Assembly: GCA_922989275.2 (NCBI GenBank)
Contig: OV277864.1
Coordinates: 24,067,550-24,131,549, forward strand
Direction: 5' to 3'
DNA length: 64,000 bases
Origin: Gari tellinella
Taxonomy: Eukaryota > Mollusca > Bivalvia > Cardiida > Psammobiidae
Under the pieces are notes generated by a model. The model had not been told where the DNA came from, ran no database searches, and was given only the letters and a program-made list of their open reading frames with translations. Of this stretch, positions 23,253 to 34,496 are shown piece after piece. The position numbers and the translations under genes are program-made. Position 1 is the first letter of the stretch. Every line of letters starts with the position of its first letter.

Positions 23253-23500
23253 CAGTGGAGAAAACGTTATTCATTCCCAATAAACGCTTTTACCCTAAAA
23301 CTATTATTTCCAATGCAAACAATTTGGAGCTAGATCAGACGTCGGGTAACCCGGCGTCTTATCAGGCTCCAAACTGTTTGCCACTCAGATTAACATGAAT
23401 AGTCAGAATTGTCGAAATGTTGTATTTTTCTACGTTTTATTGAGATGCGTTTGCAATTCGCTTGCGTTTAAACGGGAAAGAAATAACGTTTTCTCCACTG
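23253..23500 (-). mobile_element. Family A MITE
   Basis: TA-flanked copy in the segmental duplication; the partner site upstream of gene 3 has a family A copy in the opposite orientation (48107-48334). Confidence 0.87.
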
Positions 23501-23629
23501 TAGCCCTTCAAAAACATAAAAAGTTCATGCTCTGATGTCGATCGTAAATCACCTACAGCGGAGCGGTCATAACAGCAGCGCCCGTCTATGGTGATCAATC
23601 CCTTTGGTGGCAATGATAAAGGTATATGG

Positions 23630-23712
23630 CTGCTTAATGCAAAATGTAAGTAAAACAGAAAGCCCTTAAGGCCTTTCTGTTTTACTTGCATCTTGCTTAA
23701 AGCAAATATATT
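23630..23712. repeat. Module-2 hairpin, variant stem
   Basis: GGCTGCTTAATGCAAAATGT, stem AAAACAGAAAGCCCTTAAGG and its inverse. A degraded equivalent is at about 48425-48500. Confidence 0.65.
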
Positions 23713-23972
23713 CTTTAAATACCGATACATGCTCTGTTTGAGAAGACGTAAACGCGAGACGTTACAGTTTAAAGCGCGAAACCCTATTTCCCCCCCGGAT
23801 TTTTTCCTGACCTTGCTCTAAATAAATGCCGGTTGGTGTTCTGCGTGACCATTTCATCGTTTTATGGCGAAGGTAATTACATTTCAAACAACGTGTGGTG
23901 CAGATCACAAACTGAGTACATCGGCGTCTGATAAAGATTCAAACTGTTAAACGCCCTTATCCATAACATAAG

Positions 23973-24452
23973 TCAATTTAAACCTTAAACCTTTTGTGGA
24001 TAACATATTTATTAAGCAGTTGAAAGTAGCGATTTAAGGGCAAAAGAAGACGATAAATTTAGGAAAGACTGGGCTTCAGCGGTTTTTAGCTCACCTGAGC
24101 CGAAGGCTCAGGATGAGCTATTTTTTGGTGACCGCTCTCGTCCGTTCACATTTTCAAATGACATCTCCTCTGAAACCATTGGCCCAAATTCCTGTCAATT
24201 TAAACCTTAAACCTTTTGTGGATAACATATTTATTAAGCAGTTGAAAGTAGCGATTTAAGGGCAAAAGAAGACGATAAATTTAGGAAAACCTGAGCTTCA
24301 GTGGTTTTAAGCTCACCTGAGCCGAAGGCTCAGGATGAGCTATTGTGACCGCTCTTCGTCCGTCGTCCGTCGTCCGTCGTATGTCGTCTGTCGTCCGGCG
24401 TCAGTTCACATTTTCAAATGACATCTCCTCTGAAACCATTGGCCCAAATTCA
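23973..24452 (+). repeat. Direct tandem duplication at the left end of the long repeat
   Basis: The segment from GTCAATTTAAACCTTAAACC through ATGACATCTCCTCTGAAACC occurs twice in a row (about 23973-24193 and 24197-24452), so the start of the GCTCACCTGAG repeat and its upstream flank are both doubled. Confidence 0.8.
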
Positions 24453-25727
24453 ACCAAACTTTAGCACAAGCATCAGTAGGTCGGAGGAACGAAAACTTGT
24501 TGAAAGTTAGTGGGTGGGGTAATTTTTCTTGTTGCCATGGCAACCGCGCACAAAATCTAGAAAAATCTTCTTCTCTGAAACTACTGGTCCGATTTCAATT
24601 TTGTTTTCACCAAAATGTTTGTCAGTTGATAGACTTTCAAAATTGTTCAAAGAATTTTGATCCGTAAAAAAACATGGCCGCCAGAGGGCGTGGTCATTTT
24701 CCGTATTTACATAATATTGACAACCCAAGTCAAAAACTTTAAAGATCTTCTAGTCAAAAATCATAAGTCCTAAAACGACCAAATTTCTTATGTAGCATCA
24801 TGTAGTAAACCTTTACTAAGATTGTTCAAATTTTGACCCTGGGGGCCAAAAATGGCCACGCTCTGGGGCATATCTTTAAAAATCTTCTTTTCAGAAACCG
24901 TATGGCCTAGATCATTAATATTTGACATGTAGCTTTGCCTTATGGTCCTCGTTCAAGATTGTTCAAATTATGACCACCGGTTCAAAAATGGCCCCGCCCC
25001 GGGCTTATCAGTTTTACATAGACTTATATAGGAAAACCTTTAAAAATCTTCTTCTCTGAAACTGTAAGGCCCAGGTCTCTAATATTTGACATATAGCTTT
25101 GCCTTGTGGTCCTCTACCAAGATTGTTCAAATTATGACCCCTGGCCAAAAAATGCCCCGCCCTCGGGCTTATCAATCTTTTATAGGAAAACCTTTAAAAA
25201 TCTTCTTCTCTGAAACCGTAAGGCCCAGATCATTTATATTTGACATGTAGCTTTGCCTTATAGTCATCTACTAAAGTTGTTCAAATTATGACCCCGGGTT
25301 AAAATTGGCCCCGCCCCGGGGCTTATCAGTTTTACATAGACTTATATAGGAAAACCTTTACAAATCTTCTTCTCTGAAACTGTGAGGCCCAGATCTTTAA
25401 TATTTGACATATAGCTTTGCCTTGTGGTCCTCTACCAAGATTGTTTAAATTATGACCCTCAGGCTAAAAATGGCCCCGCCCTCAGGCTTATTAGTTTTTC
25501 ATAGGAAAACCTTTAAAAATCTTCTTCTCTACCGTAAGGCCCAGATCATTTATATTTGACATGTAGCTTTGCCCTATGGTCCTCTACCAAGACTGTTTAA
25601 ATTATGACCCCTGGATCAAATTTGGCCCCGCCCCGGGGCTTATCAGTTAAATGTTGTCTTGCCCAGTCAGCTTCTATGGTACAATGTCTCAGGTGAGCGA
25701 AATGTGGCCCTCTGGGCCTCTTGTTTA
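24088..25727 (+). repeat. Long 'GCTCACCTGAG' repeat with internal tandem units (copy 1)
   Basis: Begins AGCTCACCTGAGCC and closes CTCAGGTGAGCG then CTCTGGGCCTCTTGTTT. The interior is four to five degenerate units of about 155-165 bp built on ATCTTCTTCTCTGAAAC, ATATTTGACATGTAGC and GGCCCCGCCC. No open frame. The paralogous flank of gene 3 lacks it. Confidence 0.78.
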
Positions 25728-25878
25728 TTCAGACACACGGGGTGAGGCGGGGATAAAACATCACCGGAGTTAGTAGAGAATTAATGTAACCATCGGTACA
25801 GCGGTTTGTGCATAGTGACAGTTACATGAGTTAGTTATCTTACACTCACAGGTAAGTCGCAGTCTCTGCATGTTTGCA

Positions 25879-26040
25879 TTAAACCATTGAACCCTAGTGA
25901 CGAGTATATTCGTCAATTACAAACACATTAACTGTTAAGAATGCAGTTTATATGCAAACACTCTAGACAATGATCAGAGCGCTCTTATAGGAGTTATCTG
26001 ATCAGGATTTACACTTTTTGTCATTGCACTGTTTGTCATA
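25879..26040. mobile_element. Family C MITE, interrupted on the right
   Basis: TTAA then ACCATTGAACCCTAGTGACG, hairpin core ATGATCAGAGCGCTCTTATA and CTGATCAGGATTTACAC; a family A MITE starts at 26041. Confidence 0.7.
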
Positions 26041-26286
26041 CAATGGATAATCTGTTATTCTTTCCCGTTTAAACGCAAACGTACGCAAACGCAAAGCACT
26101 AAAACGTAGAAAAGTACAACTTTTGGACAATTCTGATATTTCATGTTTATCTTGGTGGCAAACAGTTTGGAGCCTGATCAGACGCCAGGTTATCCGGCGT
26201 CTGATTTGGCTCCAAACTGTTTGCTCTGCAAATAATAGTTTTAGCGTAAACGCGTTTATTGCGAAAGAATAACAGATTCTCCACTG
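26041..26286 (+). mobile_element. Family A MITE (246 bp)
   Basis: TA-flanked, CAATGGATAATCTG to GATTCTCCACTG, young subfamily sequence. Confidence 0.9.
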
Positions 26287-26398
26287 TACATGTGTTAGAT
26301 ATTAAGCTATTAATTCGACATAACTGGAATTTGAAAATAGCTATTTTAAGTAAACAGTTTTACTTCACATTGAAGTCTGCAACAGTAACTGCTACATG

Positions 26399-26421
26399 TT
26401 TTTTTTTTTTTTTTTTTTTTT
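26399..26421. repeat. T23 homopolymer
   Basis: 23 consecutive T, followed by TAAAAATA. No attached retroelement body was recognised. Confidence 0.9.
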
Positions 26422-26481
26422 AAAAATAGACTTTTGAAAATAGGTTCTGAGTGAGTATCAAACTGTTTTGCATGTTTCATT

Positions 26482-26723
26482 TTAACCCTTTACACCATAG
26501 CCTATTTCTAGTTTTGAAGATAGGTGGCCACTTAAAGCAGGCTGAACGAAAAGCAGAATATATTCTGATTTACTTTCAACCTGTTTTAAACTATCATCTG
26601 CTAAGATTTACAAAATATTTCTTATTATTCAAAAGGCTGTACATGTACACATTGGAACTATTTTCTTCAGTGGATGCATAAATTCAATGCGCTTAAAAGT
26701 GGTTCTATTGGGGAAAGGGTTAA
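26482..26723. mobile_element. Family E MITE (TTAA type, hairpin module 2)
   Basis: TTAACCCTTTACACC at the left, GGGGAAAGGGTTAA at the right, hairpin ACTTAAAGCAGGCTGAACGA to TTTCAACCTGTTTTAAA, subterminal GGAACTATTTTCTTCAGTGG as in the copy at 46739. Confidence 0.8.
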
Positions 26724-26735
26724 GAGTGTCAAATA

Positions 26736-26916
26736 CAGTAAAACCTCTCAAGCACGACCACTCAAATGAAGACTAATTGATTGTATAAAGGACAGGTGAC
26801 AGCTTAAAGGAAGTTGACAGTGAAACAGAAAGCTCTTATCATCTTGTTTTAAGCAGTCAAGTGTCGTAAACACCTGATGATCAACGCAATTTAGTGGTCG
26901 CAATAGAGAGGTTTTG
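26736..26916. mobile_element. Family D MITE (TA type, module-2-like hairpin)
   Basis: TA then CAGTAAAACCTCTCAAGCAC, GACAGGTGACAGCTTAAAGG, right side GGTCGCAATAGAGAGGTTTT. A second, damaged copy in the same style runs about 26917-27102. Confidence 0.75.
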
Positions 26917-27171
26917 CACCTCTCTATTACGACCTCTTGAAGTAAGGCTACTTATTTACACGTAGACAGGTGACAGCATTAAGCGAGGTGAAAGTAAAAC
27001 TATATTTTCATATTTTACTATCAGCCTGCGTAAAGCAGCCACCTACCTTAAACACAAAATCATTAACGCAATTTGGTAGTCGCCAAAGAGAGAGTATACT
27101 GTGATTTGGAAGCTAATCGAACGTCGAATTATTTGGGTAACCCTGTAAAACTGCATCTTTACCCAAAGGTA

Positions 27172-27417
27172 CAGTGGAGAATCTGATATTCGTTCCCGTT
27201 TAAACGCAAACGTACGCAAACGCAAAACGCTAAAACGTAGAAAAGAACAACTTTTGGACAATTCTTATATTTCATGTTTATCTTGGTGGCAAACAGTTTG
27301 GAGCCTGATCAGATGCCGGGTTACCCGGCGTCTGATCTGGCTCCAAACTGTTTGCTCTGCAAATAATAGTTTTAGCGAAAACGCGTTTATTGGGAAAGAA
27401 TAACACATTATCCACTG
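27172..27417 (+). mobile_element. Family A MITE (246 bp)
   Basis: TA-flanked, CAGTGGAGAATCTG to ATTATCCACTG, full hairpin. A lone degenerate core follows at about 27745-27840. Confidence 0.9.
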
Positions 27418-28145
27418 TAAAGATGTACATGTAGTTTGGAAAGGTAAACCCAAGTGCTTGCTGAAAGAGTCCATTATAGATATACAAGGATGATCTAAGA
27501 ACACTGCAGTGTTTGTCCATAAAGAAGAACGTATCATTTAACTAGCGGCGGATTTATCTGCCACAGTGATTGGCTTTGCAAACAGCTTGGGCCCTAGCTG
27601 TTTGACACTCTGATCATAATAAATTATTTGAAAAGAAATTTAGAAAAATGTGTTTTTAGAACAACAATAGACGACAATTGTTGTAGACGTCAAAATTTAC
27701 CCAGCATGCAAAGGGTTAAAAAAGCAAATAGATACGCTGTATCTGAGAAGTAAAAAGTTTGGAGCCTGATCAGACCTGTCTCCAAACTGCTTTAAATTAG
27801 CATAATAGTGATAGAATAAACGCGTTAATTGAATAAGATTTAATGTCTTGTTCATTTAAATTGATTGCAGTTGGTTTATTTCTGTAATGTAATGCGGCGT
27901 CTGATCAGAGTCAACACTGTTTGCCTATGTCCTATTTACGTACATGTATGGGATCGTGGGTACAAATGGATTAAATGTAGGCAACCGTGTTGTCTGATGT
28001 TTTTCCGCGTAAAATACCAACTATCTTGCTTTAGAAGAAAGTGTTTTACTTTTGTCATTGATTAAGCAGCCGTCTGCACGTATTTACCAAAGAGATTGAT
28101 GGTTCAAGAGAGCAATACAGTATGAAATAAAAAACGGCATTTGCT

Positions 28146-28396
28146 ACAGTGGAGAATCTGTTATTCTTTCCCGTTTAAACGCAAACGTACGCAAACGCAA
28201 AACACTAAAACGTATACAGAAAAGAACTACTTTTGGACAATTCTGATAATTCTTATTTATCTTGGTGGCAAACAGTTTGGAGCCTGATCAGACGCCGGGT
28301 AACCCGGCGTCTGATCTGGCTCCAAACTGTTTGCAATGGAAATAATAGTTTTAGAGTAAACGCGTTTATTGGGAAAGAATAACACATTCTCCACTG
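28146..28396 (+). mobile_element. Family A MITE
   Basis: TA-flanked, 251 bp, perfect hairpin tip CGCCGGGTAACCCGGCG. Confidence 0.9.
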
Positions 28397-28611
28397 TACA
28401 TGAACTTTCACTGTCTTTGCGTTGTGATTCATTTAACCCGTTAACGGTGTATGCTGCAAACTACGAATAGGATATAAAACTTAAAAAGTCCCGTCCCGAA
28501 CGAAAATCCATTTTCCCGGGAAATAGTATTTTATGACTTTATGCATTCACCAAAAATGAGTTCTTAACATTTTTCGGAAACTGAGTTCGTAATGCTAAAA
28601 AAGACAGGCCG

Positions 28612-28771
28612 ACATCCTTAAGGCAGGTGACTGCTTAAAGCAAGATAACAGTGAAACAAAAAGCTCCTTTAGGAGCTTTCTGTTTTACTGTCACCTTGCT
28701 TTCAGTGGTCACCTGTCTTTATACAATCAATAAGCCTTCGTTTAAGCGGTCGTAATAGAGCGGCTCAACTG
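28612..28771. mobile_element. Family D MITE, right part with full module-2 hairpin
   Basis: GCAGGTGACTGCTTAAAGC, stem AAAAAGCTCCTTTAGGAGCT, GTGGTCACCTGTCTTTATAC and end GGTCGTAATAGAGCGG...AACTG/TA. Confidence 0.75.
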
Positions 28772-28865
28772 TATTTACATGTACAAAACGGTAACATGAT
28801 GCAAAACAGTCCGGGGTTTTCAGGGCTCGATATGTATAGTCACGGAGGTGACCCATGATAAAAAT

Positions 28866-28942
28866 GATTCAATCCTAGCGACGAGTATACTCGTCACTGA
28901 CAAACCGTGTAGATTTCTACCAGAGCCAATGCAAACAGTGTA
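28866..28942. mobile_element. Family C MITE, left fragment
   Basis: TTCAATCCTAGCGACG with the palindrome GACGAGTATACTCGTC, cut at the family A outer copy that begins at 28943. Confidence 0.6.
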
Positions 28943-29408
28943 TAGTGGAGAAAACGTTGTTATTATTCCCCGTTTAAACGAAACGCAAACGCATTACAGT
29001 GGAGAATGTGTTATTCTTTCCCAATAAACGCGTTTACGCTCAAACTATTATTTGCAGTGCTAACAGTTTGGAGCCAGATCAGACGCCGGGTAACCCGGCG
29101 TCTGATCAGGCTCCAAACTGTTTGCCACCAAGATAAACATGAAATATCAGAATTGTCCAAAAGTTGTTCTTTTCTACGTTTTAGCGCTTTGCGTTTGCGT
29201 ACGTTTGCGTTTAAACGGGAAAGAATAACAGATTCTCCACTGTACAATAAAATGCAGTAAATAAATAGAAAATAGAAAACTTTTTGACAATTATGAATGT
29301 TTGTTCTAATTTGAGTGGCAAACAGTTTGGAGCCTGATCAGACGCCGGGTTACCCGGCGTCTGATCAGGCTCCAAATTGTTTGCAATGGAAATGATAGTT
29401 CTCTACTG
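28943..29408 (+). mobile_element. Outer family A MITE carrying a nested family A copy
   Basis: TAGTGGAGAAAACGTTG to TTCTCTACTG, TA-flanked, interrupted after AAACGCAAACGCAT; continues AATAAAATGCAG after the inner copy. Its hairpin is perfect at the tip (GACGCCGGGTTACCCGGCGT). Confidence 0.87.
28997..29242 (-). mobile_element. Inner (nested) family A MITE (246 bp)
   Basis: Opposite orientation to its host, with TA at 28995-28996 and 29243-29244. It belongs to the young subfamily and the host to the older one. Confidence 0.92.
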
Positions 29409-29730
29409 TATATCTTGATGAGTGGGCTCCTGCAGGTAACCTCTGACTATGGCCTGCACTGTTTGTAATTATTCAAACTGTATAATTACTATTTGTAAAA
29501 AGCACAGGGACGCGACACGATTGATTTTTGAGAAAAGAAAATGTCAGAATGTATATATAGAGACAAGGGATACAACTGATCGTCAGTATAGTCTCACACT
29601 ATCTCGACACAACTGGGCATATCATGAATAATAATTAATGAAACGACACCATTTTTCCATTTCTGCCTAGCTAATATAATACCCTTCCATAAAAACATAA
29701 CTTTAAACCAACTATAAGCATGCTCTTTAA

Positions 29731-30354
29731 GTAAGGGATATCGTTTATTTACTGATATATCGGAGCCCAAGAAGCTCCGATATATAAGTAACTAAAATAT
29801 ATCACTGTTGTCACCATCTGTCACAAACCTGACCCCTTAGAATCATAATCTAGTAACAAATTACATCCGCTACAGCTATAGATACATTGTAAGTCAACCA
29901 GAGCCTTAATGAGCATTGTCAGTTCTTAGATAAGATGAAACAATGTGTTTACACAATGAGGTAATAATCATGTAGTGGGAGGGTATCCACATCTGTAGCT
30001 CCTATATGTAGCATTTGTTCTGGTGTCAAGCAGAACCTATATTGGTTCATAATTGATTGTGTTTGCTTTTGATTGTTTCATTTAGCTTGTAATATACGGT
30101 AGCAGACTGCAAGTTCAAGCAAAATAGTCACAGCATGTAACCCGATATACTGTCTTTCTGTAGCTATCCAATGATGTAATAGCAACCAACCGAAAAATTA
30201 ATTGTTTCTTTTCCGACCGTATGCTGTCAGTCTAATCTTTTTATAATTAGAAATTTATTAAGAGGTCAGATAAGCATGTGCTTGAGCAGTATGGAAATTT
30301 AGCAGTTCACTACATTATCGCTCATATACGTGAATATTGCATATATGGTGACAA
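29731..30354. repeat. Dispersed 640-bp repeat with terminal hairpin, copy 2
   Basis: Same orientation as 12764-13400 with small deletions (for example at about 29870). The left hairpin arm has decayed near 29810. Confidence 0.75.
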
Positions 30355-30605
30355 CAACAGTTACTGCGTCTACTTACTGAAATCACCGATTTTTTGAAAA
30401 CGGGACAGGTGTTTACTGCATAAAGTCACAGAGGGTGTCATTTATAAGTGGTGTTGTCGAAAACAACTGTGTAAAATAAAAATGACGAGCATAAAAAATA
30501 TTATGTATGATTCATTTTGATTACTTGTACTTCCTTTCGAATGGGCTATATAAAATAGTTTACACCCATATAAGACACCGCCTTTCCAAAGTGACGTCTG
30601 AAATA

Positions 30606-30753
30606 CAGTATTATTTCCATTGCAAACAGTTTGGAGCACGATCAGATAAAAAAAGAGATTTTTGTTTTAAAAAAATGTATTTTTCTACAGTTTACTTTAA
30701 TGCGCTAGCGTTTAGGTAGGTTTAAACGGGAAAGAATAACGTTTTCTCCACTG
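30606..30753 (-). mobile_element. Family A MITE, truncated
   Basis: Left arm missing, hairpin broken after GGAGCACGATCAGAT, right arm intact (GTTTAAACGGGAAAGAATAA, TTTTCTCCACTG). Confidence 0.7.
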
Positions 30754-30844
30754 CAAGACCGCATTATAGTCAATGGTGCATATCTGCGACTTTGGCAGTG
30801 ACAGAGGTAATGTTATGCCTGAGGCCACGTTCTAAGTTGGGGAT

Positions 30845-31205
30845 CTAAAAACAAAGAGTTGAACCTTTTCAAGCTTCTTTAATGTTCACAGCCGTAGTGT
30901 AATATATTCTGTAAACTGTTTACTAAACAGTTATTAATTAAAACAAGCATGCACGGTGTTACTTATGCAATTAAAGATTATTATATTTACTAAAAGAAAG
31001 GTATACTTAATATGTAACCTTAATTCAGAATAAGGAATTAACATTTACTAAACTATTAACATAAACTAAACTCATTCTGTGTCCAAAATGAAGAAATTAC
31101 CTAAATAAATGTATAAGAACTTAAACTTACCTAAAAACAAAGAGTTGAACCTTTTCAAGCTTCTTTAATGTTCACAGCCGTAGTGTAATATATTCTGTAA
31201 ACTGT
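30845..31205. repeat. 75-bp perfect direct repeats 286 bp apart
   Basis: CTAAAAACAAAGAGTTGAAC through GTAAACTGT is identical at 30845-30919 and 31131-31205. The 211 bp between is AT-rich and non-coding. It could be a recent partial tandem duplication or a small element with terminal direct repeats. Confidence 0.8.
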
Positions 31206-31209
31206 ATAT

Positions 31210-31985
31210 TGAAGGTTCACTATATAGCAATTCAATTTCGAGATGCTGACCAATCAAAAGCTGATTAATTAATTAAGAGGCGTGTTATTCGTGTTAAACC
31301 TGTGTTTTTACTTGTCTAAGTAACCACACTGACCAATGGATAAGAGTTCTGTGATGGTAGGAACTTTTATCAAACAGCCACATGGCATTTAATCAAGATT
31401 AATGGCTACTGACCGGTTGAATTAAAAGCCGGTCTGCTACAAAAACACCATCACACATCGCTCGTTATTTCTAATCTGTTTAACGACATTGACTAATGCA
31501 CAAATTTATTATGATAAATTGCAAGAACAACAAGGAGCTCGGCGTCTCTAAACTTGCTTTACCATTTTCCCACATAGACGGTGAGAACTATTTGGTTTAC
31601 CCTTAATAATTGCAAAACGCAAAAATGCTGACTTTCTACAGCACAACAGTAATAAGCAACACGTCAAGATTAGCAAGAGCCACATTGACTCTAAATTGCT
31701 CACCTGAGTCATAGTGATACATTGGCAATGTGACATTTTTAGACAAATGTTGTTAAGATCTTTTAATTCTAGCTGATGGCTTAAACTATAATAATCAAAC
31801 GAATGAACCCCCGTACTAAATGGTATCGCTCAATTTGAATGATGTTTGTATGTAAAAATTGTGACCCCAGGGAAGGGCAAATTTCGACTCCAGTGGCTTA
31901 ATCTGTACAATCTGTTTGCAATTATATTAGAATAACTGTAGCTTATAAAAAGTTTGTGCAGTGTTGACGAATATGATATTCTTTT
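31210..31985. other. No gene recognised
   Basis: AT-rich sequence, no convincing frame, no family A-F repeat. Confidence 0.6.
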
Positions 31986-33437
31986 TAGCTCACCTGAGCA
32001 CAAAGTGCTCAAGGTGAGCTTTTGTGGTCAGTCAATGTCCGGAGTCCGTCGTTGTGCGTCGTGCGTTGTGCGTCGTGCGTCAACAATTTCTTCAAACATC
32101 TTCTTCTCCAAAACCACTTGACTGATTGCAACCAAACTTCACAGGAATGTTCCTTGGGTCAAGCTCTTTCAAAGTTGTTCAAAGAATTTGAAACCATGCA
32201 GAACTCTGGTTGCTATGGCAACCAAAGTGAAAAAATAAGGAAATCTTAAAAAATCTTCTTGTCACAAACCACAAGAGCCAGAGCTTAGATATTTGGCACA
32301 TGTCATTACCTATAGGTCCTCTATCAAAGTTGTTCAAATTTTGCCCCTGGGGTCAAAATTGGCCCCGCCCCGGGGGTCAACGTTTTACATAGAGTTATAT
32401 AGTGAAATGTTCAAACATCTTTTTCTCTGAAACCAATATGTCCAGAGCTTCGATATTTAGCATGGTATTACTTCTAGATGTATTTGACTTATATTGTTGA
32501 ATTGGTTCCGGTCCGTTGCATATCTGGGTCACCGGAGCTAAACATATATTTTTTCCCATGAGAACTTAAAAAATCTTCTTGTCTGAAACCATAGTACACT
32601 GAGCTTAGATATTTTGCACATATCATCGTCTACAGATCCTCTATCAAAGTTGTTCAAATTTTGTCCCTGGGGTCGAAATTGGCCCCGCCCCGGGGATCAC
32701 AGTTTTACATAGAGTTATATTGTGAAATGTTCAAACATCTTTTTCTCTGGAACCAATATGACCAGAGCTTTGATATTTGGCATGGTATAACTTCTAGAAG
32801 TCCTTCATACATATTGTTGAATTGGTTATGGTCTGTTGCATATCTGGGTCACAGGAGCTAAAAATAGATTTTTTCAATGAAAACTTCAAAAATCGTCTTT
32901 TCTGAAACCATAGTACACTGAGTTTAGATATTTTGTACATAGCATCGTCTACAGGCCCTCTATCAAAGTTGTTAAAATGTTGTCCCTGGGGTCAAAACTG
33001 GCCCCGCCCCGGAGGTCACCGTTTTACGTAGAGTTACATAGGAAAATGTTCAAACATCTTTTACTCAGAAACCAATATGGCCAGAGCTTTGATATTTGGC
33101 ATGATGTAACTTTTAGAGGTCCTTCACATATATGGATGAATTGGTTCTGGTCTGTTGCATATCTGGGTCACCGGAGCTAACAATAGATTTTTTCAATGAA
33201 AACTTCAAAAATCTTCTTGTCTGAAACCATAGTAAAACTGAGTTTAGATATTTTGCACATATCATCGTTTACAGGTCCTCTATCTTTGTTGTTCAAATTT
33301 TGCCCCTGGGGTCAAAATTGGCCCCGTCCTGGGGGGTCACCTTTTACAAATCTTCTTTTCTGAAATCACGTGACCCATCCTAGTGGCACCATGGTCAGGT
33401 GGGCGATCAAGGGCCATTCTGGCCCTCTTGATTTTTT
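31986..33437 (+). repeat. Long 'GCTCACCTGAG' repeat (copy 2)
   Basis: Begins TAGCTCACCTGAGC, has a GTCGTGCGTTGTGCGTCG tract, then about four units of roughly 320 bp (pairs of about 160 bp) with AAATCTTCTTGTCTGAAACC and GGCCCCGCCCCGG, and ends GGTGGGCGATCAAGGGCC. Homologous to 24088-25727 but diverged. Confidence 0.78.
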
Positions 33438-34360
33438 TAGAATGTTGAAAACAGCATTTAGGTCGGTTTATGGGTACAACAGAGGTGATGCACATACACT
33501 CTAAACAATCCAAGTTCGACTGAATATTTATTAACAGATGCATGTGTAATCAATCAGAAAAGAAAACAGTTGAGGGTGTTTTATATCTTATATAAATTCC
33601 TTCCCGTTGCCCGTGTGAAGAAGCTTGCAAACCCAAATAAAATGGTTCAAAAAGGAACAAATGAACTGACAATATGAACTGTATTTGCATGAAAATAGCA
33701 TAAAAATCTCATTTAACTGTATGCTTACAAACAAACAAATTATATGTAATGTGCGCATCATCTGGTATCCAAACGTTAAAGAAAACATGTAGAAGTCCGT
33801 GGATTTTTTTTTAAAGATTTAGATCGCGTTCGTCACCACTGTTCCATCAGGGTTACATATAATTGCAACGCCCGTCAGAATCTGTAACAATGTAAGAAAG
33901 AATATGTAGCATTCACAAAACAATCCCGTAACATTACCAAGAACGATTAGCAATGATAAAAATCAATAAATACAGCCTTTTCCCAAAATAAAGGATAACA
34001 GATAACAGTCGCGGTATATTAAGATCAACACATTAATACACGAAAATTGAGAAAAAAGCCAGAAGGCGTTCGGCATTTCTTCCGAAAGTGAAAGTTGTCT
34101 GAATAAAAATGCAGTGTACATGTAAACTTAACAAACAATCGCTCCGTAATCGGCAATTATACAAACTTCAAAAGCGACAGTGGTCATTGAACCTAGAGAA
34201 ATACATATCAAAACGCAATACCTATTTTGGGTGTGCATTCGCCTGGGAATTTTGTGGAAAAGGGAACGGTTGTGTACCTAAATCTGTTTACACATGCTGC
34301 ACGGTGCAGAAGCCGTAACACAAAACGGATAGAATCTGTACCAAAACTCGTTCTGAAGCG
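33438..34360. other. No gene recognised
   Basis: Only short chance frames and no repeats I can name, between the long repeat and the gene 2 flanking block. Confidence 0.6.
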
Positions 34361-34496
34361 CGCCCCATTGTAACGGAGTTGTAAGCGGGTGGAGAAAGGG
34401 TAAAAAACACCTTACAACCATTCTTTCATGGCGTCGTGATTTAGACAGGACTGCAATGAAGTGATAAACAAACTCTACAATCCTTGTTTGTTATTC

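Larger units (their letters stand above)
22740..26040. repeat. Segmental duplication block upstream of gene 2 (partner 47545-49046)
   Basis: Collinear with 47545-49046 through shared landmarks: CACAAC/CGGTCAC and AATATTTATGTCAT, CAAGATGCAG, TTTGATCTTTATCCA, a family A MITE, TATGGTGAT, CCTGACCTTG, GGGGATAAAAC then CACCGGAGTTAG, and CACAGGTAAGTCGCA. It is interrupted by the long repeat 24088-25727. Identity is moderate, so the duplication is not recent. Confidence 0.75.

Noticed and set aside
30845..31205. LTR retrotransposon
   Set aside because: 75-bp repeats lack TG...CA ends, there is no primer-binding site or polypurine tract, and only 211 bp lie between.
32022..33180. Several 60-75 residue frames with repeated peptides
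   Set aside because: Shadow translations of the tandem units in the long GCTCACCTGAG repeat.
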